This document shows, piece after piece, positions 53,917 through 63,641 of a DNA stretch of 64,000 bases. Made by a program: the position numbers and the translations under genes. Position 1 is the stretch's first letter. Each line of letters begins with the position of its first letter. The notes beneath the pieces were generated by a model. The model was not told the DNA's origin and searched no databases. It worked only from the letters and a program-made list of their open reading frames with translations. Source of the DNA: an uncultured Paenibacillaceae bacterium (GTDB lineage Bacteria; Bacillota; Bacilli; Aneurinibacillales; Aneurinibacillaceae); assembly GCA_937874515.1 (NCBI GenBank), contig CALNBV010000165.1, positions 10,483-74,482 of the forward strand, given 5' to 3'.

Positions 53917-56567
53917 CCTTTTAATTCATTAATTCTTGCTAATACTTTATCCCGTTTATCCATATAATCTCTTTCTTTTGCCCGCTCTTCCTCTACAACC
54001 TGCTCAGGAGCGCGGGAAACGAAATTAGCATTATTTAGTTTCTTCTGTACCCGATCTACTTCAGATTGTAAATTAGCTAATTCTTTTTCTAAGCGTGCCA
54101 ACTCTTTATCAATATCAATTAACCCGGCAAGAGGCAAGTAAACTTCCGCTCCACTCACCACAGCGGAAATCGCTTTTTCTGGTGATTCAATGGAAAGGTT
54201 AATTTCCAGTTTTTCTGGATTGCAAAAACGTTCAATGTAAGATTGCCCGGCCACCAGATCCTTAAGAATTACCTCGTTGGATGGGCGAATCATAACTTCA
54301 ATTTTTTTGCTCATTGGAACATTCACTTCTGCCCGAATGTTTCTCACCTGACGAATAATATCCATAAAAAGGTTCATTTGTTCAACTGCTTCTTGATTAA
54401 CAAAAGAATCCTCTGCCTTTGGCCAGGAAGCAACAATCAGGCTTTCACCTTCATGGGGAAGATGTTGCCAAATTTCTTCAGAAACAAAAGGCATAAATGG
54501 ATGCAATAAGCGCATGGTTTGATCAAGGACATAAGCTAAAACTGAACGTGTGGTTTTCTTGGCTGCTTCATCCTGTCCATATAAAGGCAACTTGGCAACT
54601 TCAATGTACCAGTCGCACAGGTCATCCCAAATAAAGTTATAAAGGACCCGGCCAACCTCTCCATATTCAAAAATGTCCAGAAGGCGAGTCGTTTCCTGTA
54701 CGGTTTCATTTAAACGATGGAGAATCCATTTATCAGCAATGGTTAAGTTATCTTTAATGTTAATGTCTTCAACGGTGAATCCTTCCATATTCATTAAGGC
54801 GAATCGGGAAGCATTCCAAATTTTATTAGCAAAGTTCCGGGCCATTTCCACCCGTTCCCAGCGGAATCTTAAGTCATTTCCAGGAGTGCATCCTGTGGAA
54901 AGCATATACCGCATGGCATCAGCCCCATACTTATCAATAACTTCCATGGGGTCTACCCCGTTGCCAAGGGATTTAGACATTTTTCTGCCTTCTGAATCAC
55001 GAACAAGACCAGTGATTAACACATATTTAAAGGGATTTTCTTCTGTAAATTCCAGGGCAGTAAAAATCATGCGCGCAACCCAGAAATAAATAATGTCATA
55101 TCCAGTGACCAACACATCAGTAGGATAGAAATGTTTTAAATCTTCCGTTTGATCTGGCCAACCCAGGGTAGAAAATGGCCAGAGGGCAGAACTGAACCAG
55201 GTATCCAATACGTCCTGATCTTGTTTTAAATTGGTTCTTTGACAAGAAGGACAGGTGTGGGCATCTTCACGGGATACAATCATTTCTCCACAGTCTTCAC
55301 AATACCAGGCAGGAATCCGATGGCCCCACCATAACTGGCGTGAAATACACCAGTCTCTCACATTTTCAATCCAGTGAAGATAAATTTTTTCAAAACGGTC
55401 CGGAACAAATGTAACACCTTGTTTATTATGGGCATCCGCAATGGCTTGCTCAGCTAAAGGAGCCATTTTAACAAACCATTGGGTAGATAAATAAGGTTCA
55501 ACCACCGCTCCACTGCGTTCACTATGTCCGACAGAATGAATATGTTCTTCGATTTTAATTAGAAGCCCTTGTTCTTCTAAATCCTTAATGATGGTTTTCC
55601 GGCATTCAAAACGGTCCTGGCCATTATAAATCCCGGCATTTCCATTCATTTTTCCTGATTCGTCCATTACAATGATTTGTTCTAGGTTATGGCGCAGGCC
55701 TACTTCAAAGTCATTAGGATCATGGGCAGGGGTAATTTTCACCGCACCGCTCCCAAACTCTTTATCAACATAATCATCGGCAATGATAGGGATTTCTCTA
55801 TTAACAATTGGGAGAAGAACTGTCTTGCCTATTAAATGTTGATATCTTTCATCTTCAGGATGAACAGCAACAGCTGTATCCCCCAGCATGGTCTCTGGTC
55901 GCGTGGTTGCTACTTCGATAAATCCACTGCCATCTTGCAATGGATAACGGAGGTGATAGAAAGCACCTTTTACTTCTTTATATTCTACTTCAATATCTGA
56001 TAGAGCTGTTCTAGTTGCAGGGTCCCAGTTAATAATATATTTACCCCGGTAAATTAGTCCCTTTTCATAAAGACGGACAAAAACTTCCCTTACAGCACGG
56101 GATAAGCCCTCATCTAACGTAAATCTTTCCCGACTATAATCCAGGGATAAACCCATTTTCGTCCATTGATCGCGAATAATCTGGGCATATTTTTCTTTCC
56201 ATTCCCAAACAGTTTCTACGAATTTTTCACGTCCAAGGTCATAACGTGAAACACCCTGTTCTCTTAACATTCCTTCAACCCTTGCCTGGGTAGCAATTCC
56301 CGCATGATCCATCCCAGGCAGCCATAGGGCATCATACCCTTGCATCCGTTTAAAACGAATCATGATATCCTGCAGGGTGTTATTTAACGCATGGCCAATA
56401 TGTAAATTCCCCGTTACATTTGGGGGTGGGATTACAATGGTAAATGGTTCTTTATCCTGATCCCCTTGAGCTTTAAAATACCCATTATCCCTCCAAAAAG
56501 GGTACCATTTCTCTTCAGCTTGTTTCGGATCATATTTTGTAGGCATTTCTTTCTTTTCTGTAGTCAT
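53913..56567 (-). CDS. valS: Valyl-tRNA synthetase
   Basis: The 884-residue class I synthetase has the HIGH motif in [15 protein letters not shown], the editing domain with [22 protein letters not shown] in [11 protein letters not shown], the anticodon-binding domain and a C-terminal coiled coil ([23 protein letters not shown]). It is regulated by the T-box leader upstream and starts the valS-folC-murC run. Confidence 0.98.
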   Translation of the reverse strand: MTTEKKEMPTKYDPKQAEEKWYPFWRDNGYFKAQGDQDKEPFTIVIPPPNVTGNLHIGHALNNTLQDIMIRFKRMQGYDALWLPGMDHAGIATQARVEGMLREQGVSRYDLGREKFVETVWEWKEKYAQIIRDQWTKMGLSLDYSRERFTLDEGLSRAVREVFVRLYEKGLIYRGKYIINWDPATRTALSDIEVEYKEVKGAFYHLRYPLQDGSGFIEVATTRPETMLGDTAVAVHPEDERYQHLIGKTVLLPIVNREIPIIADDYVDKEFGSGAVKITPAHDPNDFEVGLRHNLEQIIVMDESGKMNGNAGIYNGQDRFECRKTIIKDLEEQGLLIKIEEHIHSVGHSERSGAVVEPYLSTQWFVKMAPLAEQAIADAHNKQGVTFVPDRFEKIYLHWIENVRDWCISRQLWWGHRIPAWYCEDCGEMIVSREDAHTCPSCQRTNLKQDQDVLDTWFSSALWPFSTLGWPDQTEDLKHFYPTDVLVTGYDIIYFWVARMIFTALEFTEENPFKYVLITGLVRDSEGRKMSKSLGNGVDPMEVIDKYGADAMRYMLSTGCTPGNDLRFRWERVEMARNFANKIWNASRFALMNMEGFTVEDINIKDNLTIADKWILHRLNETVQETTRLLDIFEYGEVGRVLYNFIWDDLCDWYIEVAKLPLYGQDEAAKKTTRSVLAYVLDQTMRLLHPFMPFVSEEIWQHLPHEGESLIVASWPKAEDSFVNQEAVEQMNLFMDIIRQVRNIRAEVNVPMSKKIEVMIRPSNEVILKDLVAGQSYIERFCNPEKLEINLSIESPEKAISAVVSGAEVYLPLAGLIDIDKELARLEKELANLQSEVDRVQKKLNNANFVSRAPEQVVEEERAKERDYMDKRDKVLARINELKG

Positions 56568-56617
56568 TAATCTCCCTCCAACCTTTATTCATTAAACTGG
56601 CTAGCACACAAAGTCAA

Positions 56618-56875
56618 ATAAAAAACTCCTTAATCCTAAATTCAAAGGACGAAGGAGTTGATTTCGCGGTACCACCTTTGTTAGCCCCCACTATGGAAGA
56701 CTCACTTGGACATGATAACGGATTGAATCCGGTTTGGTTCTACTAAATCCTTCAAACCAACTGCTCAAAGGCTACCTTCAATCGTAGGATTCATACGGAC
56801 TTTCCACCAATCGCCCGCTCTCTGTAATGGCCTGCCGATTTACTCTTCCTTTTCAACGCATATCTTATATTAATA
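56618..56875 (-). promoter_or_regulatory. T-box riboswitch for valS
   Basis: On the minus strand the leader has a stem I region (cagagagcgggcg... to ...ctttgagcag), the T-box itself AGGTGGTACCGCG at 56665-56677, and a terminator (aactcctt / aaggagtt, 56624-56658) followed by T6. Uncharged tRNA pairing with the T-box would favour the antiterminator. The likely specifier in ttgaagGTAgcc is GUA, a valine codon, which matches the downstream gene. It fills the 359-base gap 56568-56926. Confidence 0.93.
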
Positions 56876-56887
56876 TGTAACGTTACT

Positions 56888-56917
56888 ATTCTACCCAGTT
56901 GGAATATTAATAGTCAA
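56888..56917 (-). promoter_or_regulatory. Sigma-A promoter of the valS T-box transcript
   Basis: TTGACT (56912-56917), an 18-base spacer and TAGAAT (56888-56893) on the minus strand, 7-10 bases before the expected leader start. Confidence 0.65.
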
Positions 56918-56926
56918 CTATCCTCT

Positions 56927-57598
56927 TTATTCTTCTCGGATTATTTTTCCCTTGTCAATATAAATCAAACGGCTGGCCTTTTTCGCCAATTTCATATCAT
57001 GTGTGACCATAATGATGGTTTTTCCCGTTTGGTTCCAATTTTTAAAAAGGTCTATAATAATATTTGCATTGGCTTCATCCACTGCACCAGTAGGTTCATC
57101 AGCTAAAATATATTCAGGTTCATTGATTAAAGCTCTAGCCAGAGCAACCCTTCGTTGTTCCCCACCACTCATTTGATAGGGAAGATTATCAACCTTATCT
57201 TCAAGGCCAACACGTACGAGCAATTCTTTTCCCCGTTCTAAATCTTTGGAACTGAAGGTTCGGTCCAGGGTTTTAGGTAGTATGACATTTTCCAAGGCGT
57301 TTAATGTAGGGATTAAGCTGGGGAATTGGAAGACAAATCCGCATTTTTCAGCCCTGATTTTCGTTTTTTGTTTATCTTTTAAACGGGAGACTTCTTTCTC
57401 ATCAAAGTAAATATTCCCCTCATTAGGACGCTCTAATAATCCAGCCATGGCTAGAAATGTAGATTTTCCGCTTCCAGAAGGACCAACAACAGAAATAAAA
57501 TCACCAGGATGAATGGTTACATTAATATCGGATAAAGCATGAATTTTCTTTTCCTGCCCTAATTTATAGGTTTTTGTTACATTTTCTAATCGAATCAC
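56927..57598 (-). CDS. ABC exporter ATP-binding protein, MacB/LolD type
   Basis: The 223-residue ATPase has Walker A GPSGSGKST, signature MSGGEQRRVALARAL, Walker B ILADEPTGAVDEAN and the H-loop MVTHD. The LolD/MacB/FtsE class uses mechanotransmission with FtsX-like permeases, matching the overlapping upstream permease gene. The substrate is unknown. Three genes of oxidase lie upstream. Confidence 0.9.
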   Translation of the reverse strand: MIRLENVTKTYKLGQEKKIHALSDINVTIHPGDFISVVGPSGSGKSTFLAMAGLLERPNEGNIYFDEKEVSRLKDKQKTKIRAEKCGFVFQFPSLIPTLNALENVILPKTLDRTFSSKDLERGKELLVRVGLEDKVDNLPYQMSGGEQRRVALARALINEPEYILADEPTGAVDEANANIIIDLFKNWNQTGKTIIMVTHDMKLAKKASRLIYIDKGKIIREE

Positions 57599-58800
57599 TA
57601 ATATTCACCTTCCCGAATGGCTTCATATGGCTGAAGCTTTAATGTAGACCGAACCGGGAAGTACGCAGCAACGACAGCAATAATGGTTGTAAATAAAGTT
57701 GCAACACTTCCAATTAACAATCCCGTAGGCCAATTTGGGAAAAGCAGCGGTAATTGTAACAATTGAAAGATTAAGGTTTTATTATCATATAAAGCGGCAC
57801 CACCAAGCAAAGAACCAATGCTTGCACCAATAAAAGAAGCAATTCCTGCTTCCATAAGAAGGATTCTAAAGGTAACACCTCTAGATGCTCCCATGGCACG
57901 TAACATGCCAATTTCTTTTTTCCTTTCACTAATAAGAGCAGTGAACATGGTTGCAACCTGTAGGGCACTCATGATAATGACAAGGCCTATCATAATATAA
58001 CTTAAGGCTTTTACAGGCAATACCTGTTTTTCAACGGTTTGCTTTAACCCTGAACCAACAACAACATCCACATCAAGATTCATCCGCTCTATTTGCCGTT
58101 TAACAAACTCCTGCATCCCTGGTTGGGTTTTCACTAAGATGGTGGAAACGCTATTCTCAGGAAAATATTTTTCTCCTGCATTTACTTCTTTCGCTGCATC
58201 GATATGAATAAAAATAGTTTTATCTGTACCCATTCCTGTAGGGAATAAAGGAATTTTCATCGTAAATTCTTTATCAAACATAACAGTAACTTCTTCCATC
58301 GCAGGGTTATCCATGGCATACAGATAATTAGCTCCCCCTGCTTCTGCGCCTGCAATATAATCGAATTTTTCAAATGGTTTATCCATTGCAAGCCAACTCT
58401 TAATTGTAAAATCTGTTTTTGGATCAAATGCAACAACAGGGAAATGCCCTTCAACCTGACAACATATAAGGGGAAGGGTTTCCATATAAATTTGTGGTGA
58501 TGCTTGTTCAACTTCACTTATGGTTTTAATTTTATTAATAATTTCTCCAGGCATATAAAATTTTGTTGCCGTTCCGGAAACAATCATATCTCCTGCTTGT
58601 CCACCATACCCTTTGGGCACAATCATTAAATCTGCACCAAGACGATTAGCACTTGCAGAAATGCTTTTTTCCATAGAAAAAACAAAAAAATAGCTAGTAA
58701 ATAAAATAAATGCAGTTATAGCAGCACTGCCTGCAAGCATTACAGTCCTGGACATTTTCCGTTTTAAGTTGCGTTTTGCCACTGTGGATAAGTTCTTCAT
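57598..58800 (-). CDS. FtsX-like ABC permease
   Basis: The 400-residue protein has an N-terminal membrane segment (about 18-40), a large extracytoplasmic MacB_PCD-like domain (about 45-265) and three C-terminal segments with the FtsX pattern ISERKKEIGMLRAMGASRGVTFRILLMEA. Start ATG overlaps none upstream. The family exports or senses cell-envelope compounds; the exact role here cannot be told. It overlaps the ATPase gene by one base. Confidence 0.9.
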   Translation of the reverse strand: MKNLSTVAKRNLKRKMSRTVMLAGSAAITAFILFTSYFFVFSMEKSISASANRLGADLMIVPKGYGGQAGDMIVSGTATKFYMPGEIINKIKTISEVEQASPQIYMETLPLICCQVEGHFPVVAFDPKTDFTIKSWLAMDKPFEKFDYIAGAEAGGANYLYAMDNPAMEEVTVMFDKEFTMKIPLFPTGMGTDKTIFIHIDAAKEVNAGEKYFPENSVSTILVKTQPGMQEFVKRQIERMNLDVDVVVGSGLKQTVEKQVLPVKALSYIMIGLVIIMSALQVATMFTALISERKKEIGMLRAMGASRGVTFRILLMEAGIASFIGASIGSLLGGAALYDNKTLIFQLLQLPLLFPNWPTGLLIGSVATLFTTIIAVVAAYFPVRSTLKLQPYEAIREGEY

Positions 58801-58851
58801 TCCTTCACCCCAAATCCTGTACCAAAGTCTCTGTTGTGTATAACTTTCGTA

Positions 58852-58953
58852 CTAATCCCGTTTGGTAACAATCTTTATTGTTGTGATTACTAAACCGGAG
58901 ATTACAATAATCCATATAATGTAATAAAAAATCCGTACTGGATTATCGAACAT
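58852..58953 (-). CDS. Small single-span membrane protein (33 residues)
   Basis: An ATG frame of 33 codons encodes MFDNPVRIFYYIIWIIVISG and a short basic end (KIVTKRD), i.e. one membrane helix flanked by a charged tail. A ggtgtggtg purine-rich stretch precedes the ATG. It lies between the monoheme cytochrome and the ABC permease in a 302-base gap with no larger gene. No family is recognised. Small helices of this type often stabilise oxidases or transporters; this is only inference. Confidence 0.55.
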   Translation of the reverse strand: MFDNPVRIFYYIIWIIVISGLVITTIKIVTKRD

Positions 58954-59056
58954 ACTTATCACCACACCTTTTTTATTAGTAACAACGTTATTATACCCAA
59001 ATTCTTGATTAAGCGTAAAGTTTATAAACACTTTAGGATAAGATCAGGTCTTAAAT

Positions 59057-59087
59057 GAAAAAGACTGGCGGCTAAACGCCACCAGCC
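59057..59087 (-). terminator. Terminator of the cbb3 oxidase operon
   Basis: A G+C-rich stem (ggctggtgg / ccgccagtc with a short loop on the minus strand) is followed by CTTTTTC, about 15 bases after the last oxidase gene. Confidence 0.8.
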
Positions 59088-59102
59088 TTTTAAATCAAAA
59101 GA

Positions 59103-59522
59103 TTATTTAATCTCTTTCATTGCAGCGATAACAGATTTAACTTGGTCATCAGTCCAATTGTTATCTTTAGCAATTGCAGTCATTGTTACGCCACCGTTTT
59201 TCAAGATGCCAGTAACATATTCTTCGCCTTTAGTATCAACTACGCCGGCAAGGGTTGGTCCAAGACCACCTTTGTAGTTCTGTCCATGACAGAGTGCACA
59301 GCTTTGACCCATAAGCGCTTTCCCTGCTTCAGCACTAACGCCTGCGGTATTTCCGCCAGCATTTGCTGTTTCATCGATACCTTTTGCAGTCAATGCATAG
59401 AACACAGCCCAGCATGCAAGTGCTGCGTAAACGATAATAAGAAAGCGAGGAACTTTACCATGACCTTGTTTCATGCCATTGACTTCATCAATGTGATCTT
59501 CGTGATTATGCTGTTCGGACAT
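59103..59522 (-). CDS. Membrane-anchored monoheme cytochrome c, reduced CcoP-like subunit
   Basis: The 139-residue protein has a His-rich N-terminus, one membrane segment (about 27-45), and one cytochrome c domain with the heme site CALCH near residue 76 and a likely axial Met in GVTMTAI. The start IDEVNGMKQGHGKVPRFLIIVYAAL resembles the CcoP N-terminus (ending in LPRWW). Typical CcoP has two hemes; here only one is present. It is third in the ccoN-ccoO-ccoP-like operon. Confidence 0.8.
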   Translation of the reverse strand: MSEQHNHEDHIDEVNGMKQGHGKVPRFLIIVYAALACWAVFYALTAKGIDETANAGGNTAGVSAEAGKALMGQSCALCHGQNYKGGLGPTLAGVVDTKGEEYVTGILKNGGVTMTAIAKDNNWTDDQVKSVIAAMKEIK

Positions 59523-59542
59523 TGTTAATCTTCGCCTCCTTT

Positions 59543-60058
59543 TTATTTGTTAAATGCAGCAGCTTGTGCATTAGTAGCTGGTTTTAAGCTCATTAAATAT
59601 GAAACTAGGTTATTAAGATCATCTTCAGAAAGGTAATCGTATTTAGGCATAATAGAGCCAGGAACTAATTTTTGAGGATTTTTCAAGTGTTGATAGTTCC
59701 ATTGAGCGTTAGTACGAGAACCTACCCACATAAGGTCTGGACCGGTACGGTTAGAACCGAATAAATGTGGTTTATCATATACATAGTCCCCAGGAACCGT
59801 TACAGGTCCAAGGTTCATAGCAACGTCAGCTTTAACTGGACGTACATATTGAGTGTGACAAGTATTACAACCATTTGCAATATAAACTAAACGGCCTTTA
59901 GCTTCAGGAGAATCTGGTGCATAATTTCTCGCTTCAGCGTTGGCAGTAGGCGTTGTCATGTCTGGATCAAAAAATGGGAGAATTATTGTTGCAAACGCAC
60001 CCATCATGAACAAGACAATGGCAGCAATATATATTGCCAAAGCACTTCTTTCTACCAT
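59543..60058 (-). CDS. ccoO: Monoheme cytochrome c subunit, CcoO-like
   Basis: The 171-residue protein has one N-terminal membrane anchor (about 9-29) and a cytochrome c domain with the CNTCHTQYVRP heme site and a Met in GSIMPKYDYL. CNTCHTQYVRP is the typical CcoO motif. It is shorter than the usual 200-240 residues. Electrons would pass from the CcoP-like subunit through CcoO to CcoN. Confidence 0.87.
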   Translation of the reverse strand: MVERSALAIYIAAIVLFMMGAFATIILPFFDPDMTTPTANAEARNYAPDSPEAKGRLVYIANGCNTCHTQYVRPVKADVAMNLGPVTVPGDYVYDKPHLFGSNRTGPDLMWVGSRTNAQWNYQHLKNPQKLVPGSIMPKYDYLSEDDLNNLVSYLMSLKPATNAQAAAFNK

Positions 60059-60109
60059 TTATAACTCCCTCCCCGGATGTTATTTCAGGGTAATAAATTC
60101 CTGATTAGA

Positions 60110-61489
60110 TTAAGCAGCTACGTTTTCTTCAGAAGAAATCTTAGTTCCGCTCTTAACGGTTTTCCAAATGTTATAAGCAAAGAAGAGTTGTCCGACAATC
60201 ATTAATGTACCGCCAACTGCGCGGAATACTACTAGGGTTCGTACAGTGTCAACAGTTTCCATGAATGGAGTTCCATCCATCCAAGCGAAACCTTGAATTA
60301 CCCCAGCGATCCAAAGAGTAAATGCGAACATTAAGAAGCCGATTACTGACATATAGTAGTGCCAGTTCATTAAAGCTTTGCTATAAATATGACGGCCAGT
60401 GAGGCGTGGTACTGCATAGTAAATTGTTACGAAACATACGAATGAGAATGCTGCGAATGGTGCCATGTGAGCATGCCCAACTACCCAGTGGGAGAACTTA
60501 ACTACAGCAGATACTTGCATTAAGGATTGGAAAGGTCCTTGTAAACAAGCCATCATGTAGAAGATTGCAGCAGTTACTAAGAATTTCAAGTTAACATCTT
60601 CAGCTACGCGGTGCCATACACCTTTCATCGTTCCGAATACGTTAGCAAGTACTGTCCAAACAGGAATGATTAAGAGAAGAGAAGGAATAATACCAGCCTT
60701 CATTAACCATACAGGAATCGGACCGTTAACAAGATGGTGAGGACCATTCCATACATAGATTGTTGCAATTGTCCAGAAACCAATTAAAGAAAGTTTATGG
60801 CTGTATAATGGTTTGCCAGTAATCTTAGGCAATAAGAAGTAAATTTGACCAATACCTACAGTAGTGAACCATAAGCCAAGTACGTTATGGCCATAGAACC
60901 AGTTCATGTTAGCTTGCATTGCACCACCAACAAGAGCTGAAGGAATGTTACCTACGATCCATACAAGTGGTAACCAGATTAAAGAACCAGTGAAGTACCA
61001 GATAGAAGCGTATAATTGCTTTTCTTGGCGTTTTGCGATTGTCATGAATAAGTTAATAGATAAGAGAACTGCGAGAACTGCTACGCCGAGGTCAAGAATA
61101 AGTGGTAATTCAGCGTATTCAACCCCAGAAGAATAACCTAATGCAATGATCACAACAGCAGCTGCGATTGCAACGTTCCAGATTAAAGCAGTCAAGTTTC
61201 CTAATCTTTCACTCCAAAGCGGTGTGCGAGTAAGTTTAGGAACCATGTAAAACATAGCGCCTACCATGGCCATAGATAACCATGCCAGGAGAATACCATT
61301 GGTATGAATGATGCGGATATGAGCATACGTTAACGCAAAATTCAAACCATCTGCCCCTTGGAAATAGAGAAAATCAGGGCTGATTTGTTTAAGTGCCACA
61401 ACAAGGCCGGCAATCATTGAAATGATAAGCCAGAAGATTGAAGAGTACCAGAAATTCTTGGCGGTACTAAATGGAGCATTACTTAACAT
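60110..61489 (-). CDS. ccoN: cbb3-type cytochrome c oxidase catalytic subunit CcoN
   Basis: The 459-residue membrane protein has about twelve segments. Heme and copper ligands are visible: His in TYAHIRIIHTNG, the copper/tyrosine region WFYGHNVLGLWFTTVGIGQIYF, the copper pair in WNGPHHLVNG and the heme ligands in VVGHAHMAPF. The WFYGHNVLG and GPHHL motifs are those of CcoN rather than of aa3 or qNOR enzymes. cbb3 oxidases have high oxygen affinity and are uncommon in Bacillales. It leads the operon; no CcoQ, FixI or CcoG gene is in the window. Confidence 0.9.
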   Translation of the reverse strand: MLSNAPFSTAKNFWYSSIFWLIISMIAGLVVALKQISPDFLYFQGADGLNFALTYAHIRIIHTNGILLAWLSMAMVGAMFYMVPKLTRTPLWSERLGNLTALIWNVAIAAAVVIIALGYSSGVEYAELPLILDLGVAVLAVLLSINLFMTIAKRQEKQLYASIWYFTGSLIWLPLVWIVGNIPSALVGGAMQANMNWFYGHNVLGLWFTTVGIGQIYFLLPKITGKPLYSHKLSLIGFWTIATIYVWNGPHHLVNGPIPVWLMKAGIIPSLLLIIPVWTVLANVFGTMKGVWHRVAEDVNLKFLVTAAIFYMMACLQGPFQSLMQVSAVVKFSHWVVGHAHMAPFAAFSFVCFVTIYYAVPRLTGRHIYSKALMNWHYYMSVIGFLMFAFTLWIAGVIQGFAWMDGTPFMETVDTVRTLVVFRAVGGTLMIVGQLFFAYNIWKTVKSGTKISSEENVAA

Positions 61490-61570
61490 GTTGTGAACCT
61501 CCCCCTTTAATATATTGTTTACTTTTGTTCTGTACCTGTGTTCTCTCCTTCACAAGTACATCACATTCTT

Positions 61571-61599
61571 AGGATATATCGACAAAGTTCTCCGGTCAA
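61571..61599 (-). promoter_or_regulatory. Putative promoter of the cbb3 operon
   Basis: TTGACC (61594-61599), a 17-base spacer and TATCCT (61571-61576), about 80 bases upstream of the ccoN start. No Fnr-type palindrome was found nearby. Confidence 0.55.
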
Positions 61600-61626
61600 C
61601 CTAAAAACAATGTCGACTTTGTGACG

Positions 61627-61650
61627 AAAAAAAGGCACCCAATTGGGTGC
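61627..61650 (-). terminator. Terminator after ysxE
   Basis: gcaccc and gggtgc form a 6-bp stem with an AATT loop, followed by CC and a run of eight T on the minus strand. It separates the spore-coat genes from the cbb3 operon. Confidence 0.85.
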
Positions 61651-61686
61651 TTATACTCAAACACATTTATTTAAAGGAATCAATCC

Positions 61687-62661
61687 CTAAATAGAGGTAA
61701 TTGTTTTAACAAACCGTTCAATTCCCCTTAATTCTTCAACTTTTTTTTGCCACTGATAAAATCCCTTTTGTTGAAACAAGGAACTTTTTCCATGTTGCAG
61801 AACTTCACTGATTACTTTTTCCGGAAAGAGAAGATAGCATCCTAGCAATAATTTTTCACCGTGTGTTAAAGGAAATCGTTGATTATATCCTACTAGCCAA
61901 TCGTGTCCAACAGCAGGATCCCATTGGATATAAGGTGCGTATCGGCGAAAAAAAAGTGCTAAATCTTTCACATGTGTATCAATTGTTGCTTTTTCAAAAT
62001 TAATAAAATATATTTTTTTATTTTTTCCTACAACAATATTTTTTCGATTAATTCTTCCATGGCAAATTGTCGTGCGTATATTTCCCTCTACGTGGGTTGA
62101 TTGATTGATTTCATCTAATCGGTTTATTGCTAAATAGGCCATGCGCAAAGCCTTTTTCCGCCCTTCTTCAATAAGGGCATTGAGCCGGGTATGGTTTTTT
62201 AAGCGAAAGGATTTGAATTCCTCAACCCGCCCCTCCCATTTGGTCTTAACCCCCAATAATATTCCTTCACGAACATGAACGTTCCCTGGTTTCATTTCAC
62301 TTTGTTTATGAAGAAGTGCCAGTTGCTTTAATACTTTAATTTCCCACTTTTTTAATTGGTGAATATCACAGGCTTTTTCAATCCAGGGAAATAATGCATA
62401 ATTGTCATTTCCTTCAGTTAGAAAATCTTCCCCATATTTTGTTTTCTCATATGGAATAATTCCTTGAAAATCCACCTGCTGTAATAGAGATATTTTTCCT
62501 ACTGTACCACTAAGTTGTTCCCGATTTTCCTCCATTTTCTTCAAAATGAAATCTCCCTGCACTGTTTTAATATGCCATGAATTGTGCTGGTCTATTGGCT
62601 TAATAGAAAGGGGAATCAAATCATACTCAAATAGTATATGGGAAACCAATCCATGTTTCAT
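61687..62661 (-). CDS. ysxE: Spore-coat kinase-like protein YsxE/CotS family
   Basis: The 324-residue protein has an APH/choline-kinase-like fold: lysine region GDFILKKMEEN, the HGRINRKNIVVG catalytic loop (HxxxxxN) and the INFEKA metal segment (a variant of DFD/E). Members CotS, YsxE and YutH associate with the spore coat. Start overlaps the previous stop in TAATG at 62661. Position beside spoVID matches B. subtilis ysxE. Confidence 0.87.
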   Translation of the reverse strand: MKHGLVSHILFEYDLIPLSIKPIDQHNSWHIKTVQGDFILKKMEENREQLSGTVGKISLLQQVDFQGIIPYEKTKYGEDFLTEGNDNYALFPWIEKACDIHQLKKWEIKVLKQLALLHKQSEMKPGNVHVREGILLGVKTKWEGRVEEFKSFRLKNHTRLNALIEEGRKKALRMAYLAINRLDEINQSTHVEGNIRTTICHGRINRKNIVVGKNKKIYFINFEKATIDTHVKDLALFFRRYAPYIQWDPAVGHDWLVGYNQRFPLTHGEKLLLGCYLLFPEKVISEVLQHGKSSLFQQKGFYQWQKKVEELRGIERFVKTITSI

Positions 62662-63638
62662 TAGTATGACACCCTTCCTCGCAAATCTGCCCATTGGGCA
62701 AGAAAGTGTAAAACGGATTCTTGTTCCATCTGCTTTTTAAAGATTGGAGTTATTTGTTCTTGGGTAATATCATTAGGGTTACTCGTATGCAAAATGGAGT
62801 ATAAGCCATCGACAATGCCCCAGGGGAAAATAGCCATGGCAAATATAAAATCCCACTCTTTACGGGGAAGTTCCCGTTCTGTTAAATAACCAGTAAGAAA
62901 GGATTCAACCCCCTTTAACTCCCCATTCTCCTGGCGAAAAATTTGATACAGAACTGAATAAGTATCTTCATGGATTGGAACAACATGAGGGAAATGTAAT
63001 CCTGTTAAATACCATCGGTTTTCATAATTAATAAATGACTCAAGAGGAATTTGAGGAATCGAAAAAGCATCAACCTCTAAACTGCTTTTATAAAATAACT
63101 CTGCACGATGTACCCTTTCAGCTATTGAAGGAAGGTTTGCCAATATAATACGACCTGTATCCCCTGATAATTTTCTTTTCATCTCAGAAGGTGTTTTATG
63201 AAAAAAGTCATATAAACTTTGAAATCGGATTCTGGAAAGCATCCCTTTTTTTCTTAGTTCGGCATATTGATCCTCTTCTATTCCTTCAAAATAAGTGTGA
63301 ATGCATCCAAGCATTTTACCTAAAAGTGAATAACCTTCCATTCTTATCTTTTTTTCTTGTGGCCATTCTCTTTGGTCCCAAAAATCAGATAAGGTATAAA
63401 AACCAGCTTCATTTTTAATCCATCTTTTTCGATCTCTAGTAGCTAGAAATCGTTCAACGCCCCGATACCCTTTATTTGATAAGTATTCTCTCCATCCATA
63501 GGAAAGAGCCAGCTGTTGCTGGCTTTTGTAATGAAGTAATCTTTTATTCCCTTTATTTGTAGCCACCTTCCAACCTTGAGCGGCCGATTCAATCCCTACT
63601 AAATCTAGAAAATAGTTTTCTGTAATTAAACGTTCCAT
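62661..63638 (-). CDS. Degenerate CotS/YsxE-like coat protein
   Basis: The 325-residue protein is a distant relative of the neighbouring kinase-like protein (length, NKRLLHYKSQQQLALSYGWREYL start and C-terminal helices), but the catalytic HxxxxxN loop is replaced (SFINYENRWYLTGL), so kinase activity is unlikely. It is translationally coupled to both ysxE and spoVID, consistent with a spore-coat role. The family assignment is tentative. Confidence 0.65.
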   Translation of the reverse strand: MERLITENYFLDLVGIESAAQGWKVATNKGNKRLLHYKSQQQLALSYGWREYLSNKGYRGVERFLATRDRKRWIKNEAGFYTLSDFWDQREWPQEKKIRMEGYSLLGKMLGCIHTYFEGIEEDQYAELRKKGMLSRIRFQSLYDFFHKTPSEMKRKLSGDTGRIILANLPSIAERVHRAELFYKSSLEVDAFSIPQIPLESFINYENRWYLTGLHFPHVVPIHEDTYSVLYQIFRQENGELKGVESFLTGYLTERELPRKEWDFIFAMAIFPWGIVDGLYSILHTSNPNDITQEQITPIFKKQMEQESVLHFLAQWADLRGRVSY

Positions 63639-63641
63639 AAC

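Noticed and set aside
61561..61630. Possible Fnr-type site upstream of ccoN
   Set aside because: TGTGA-like half sites occur, but no pair has inverted orientation with the proper spacing.
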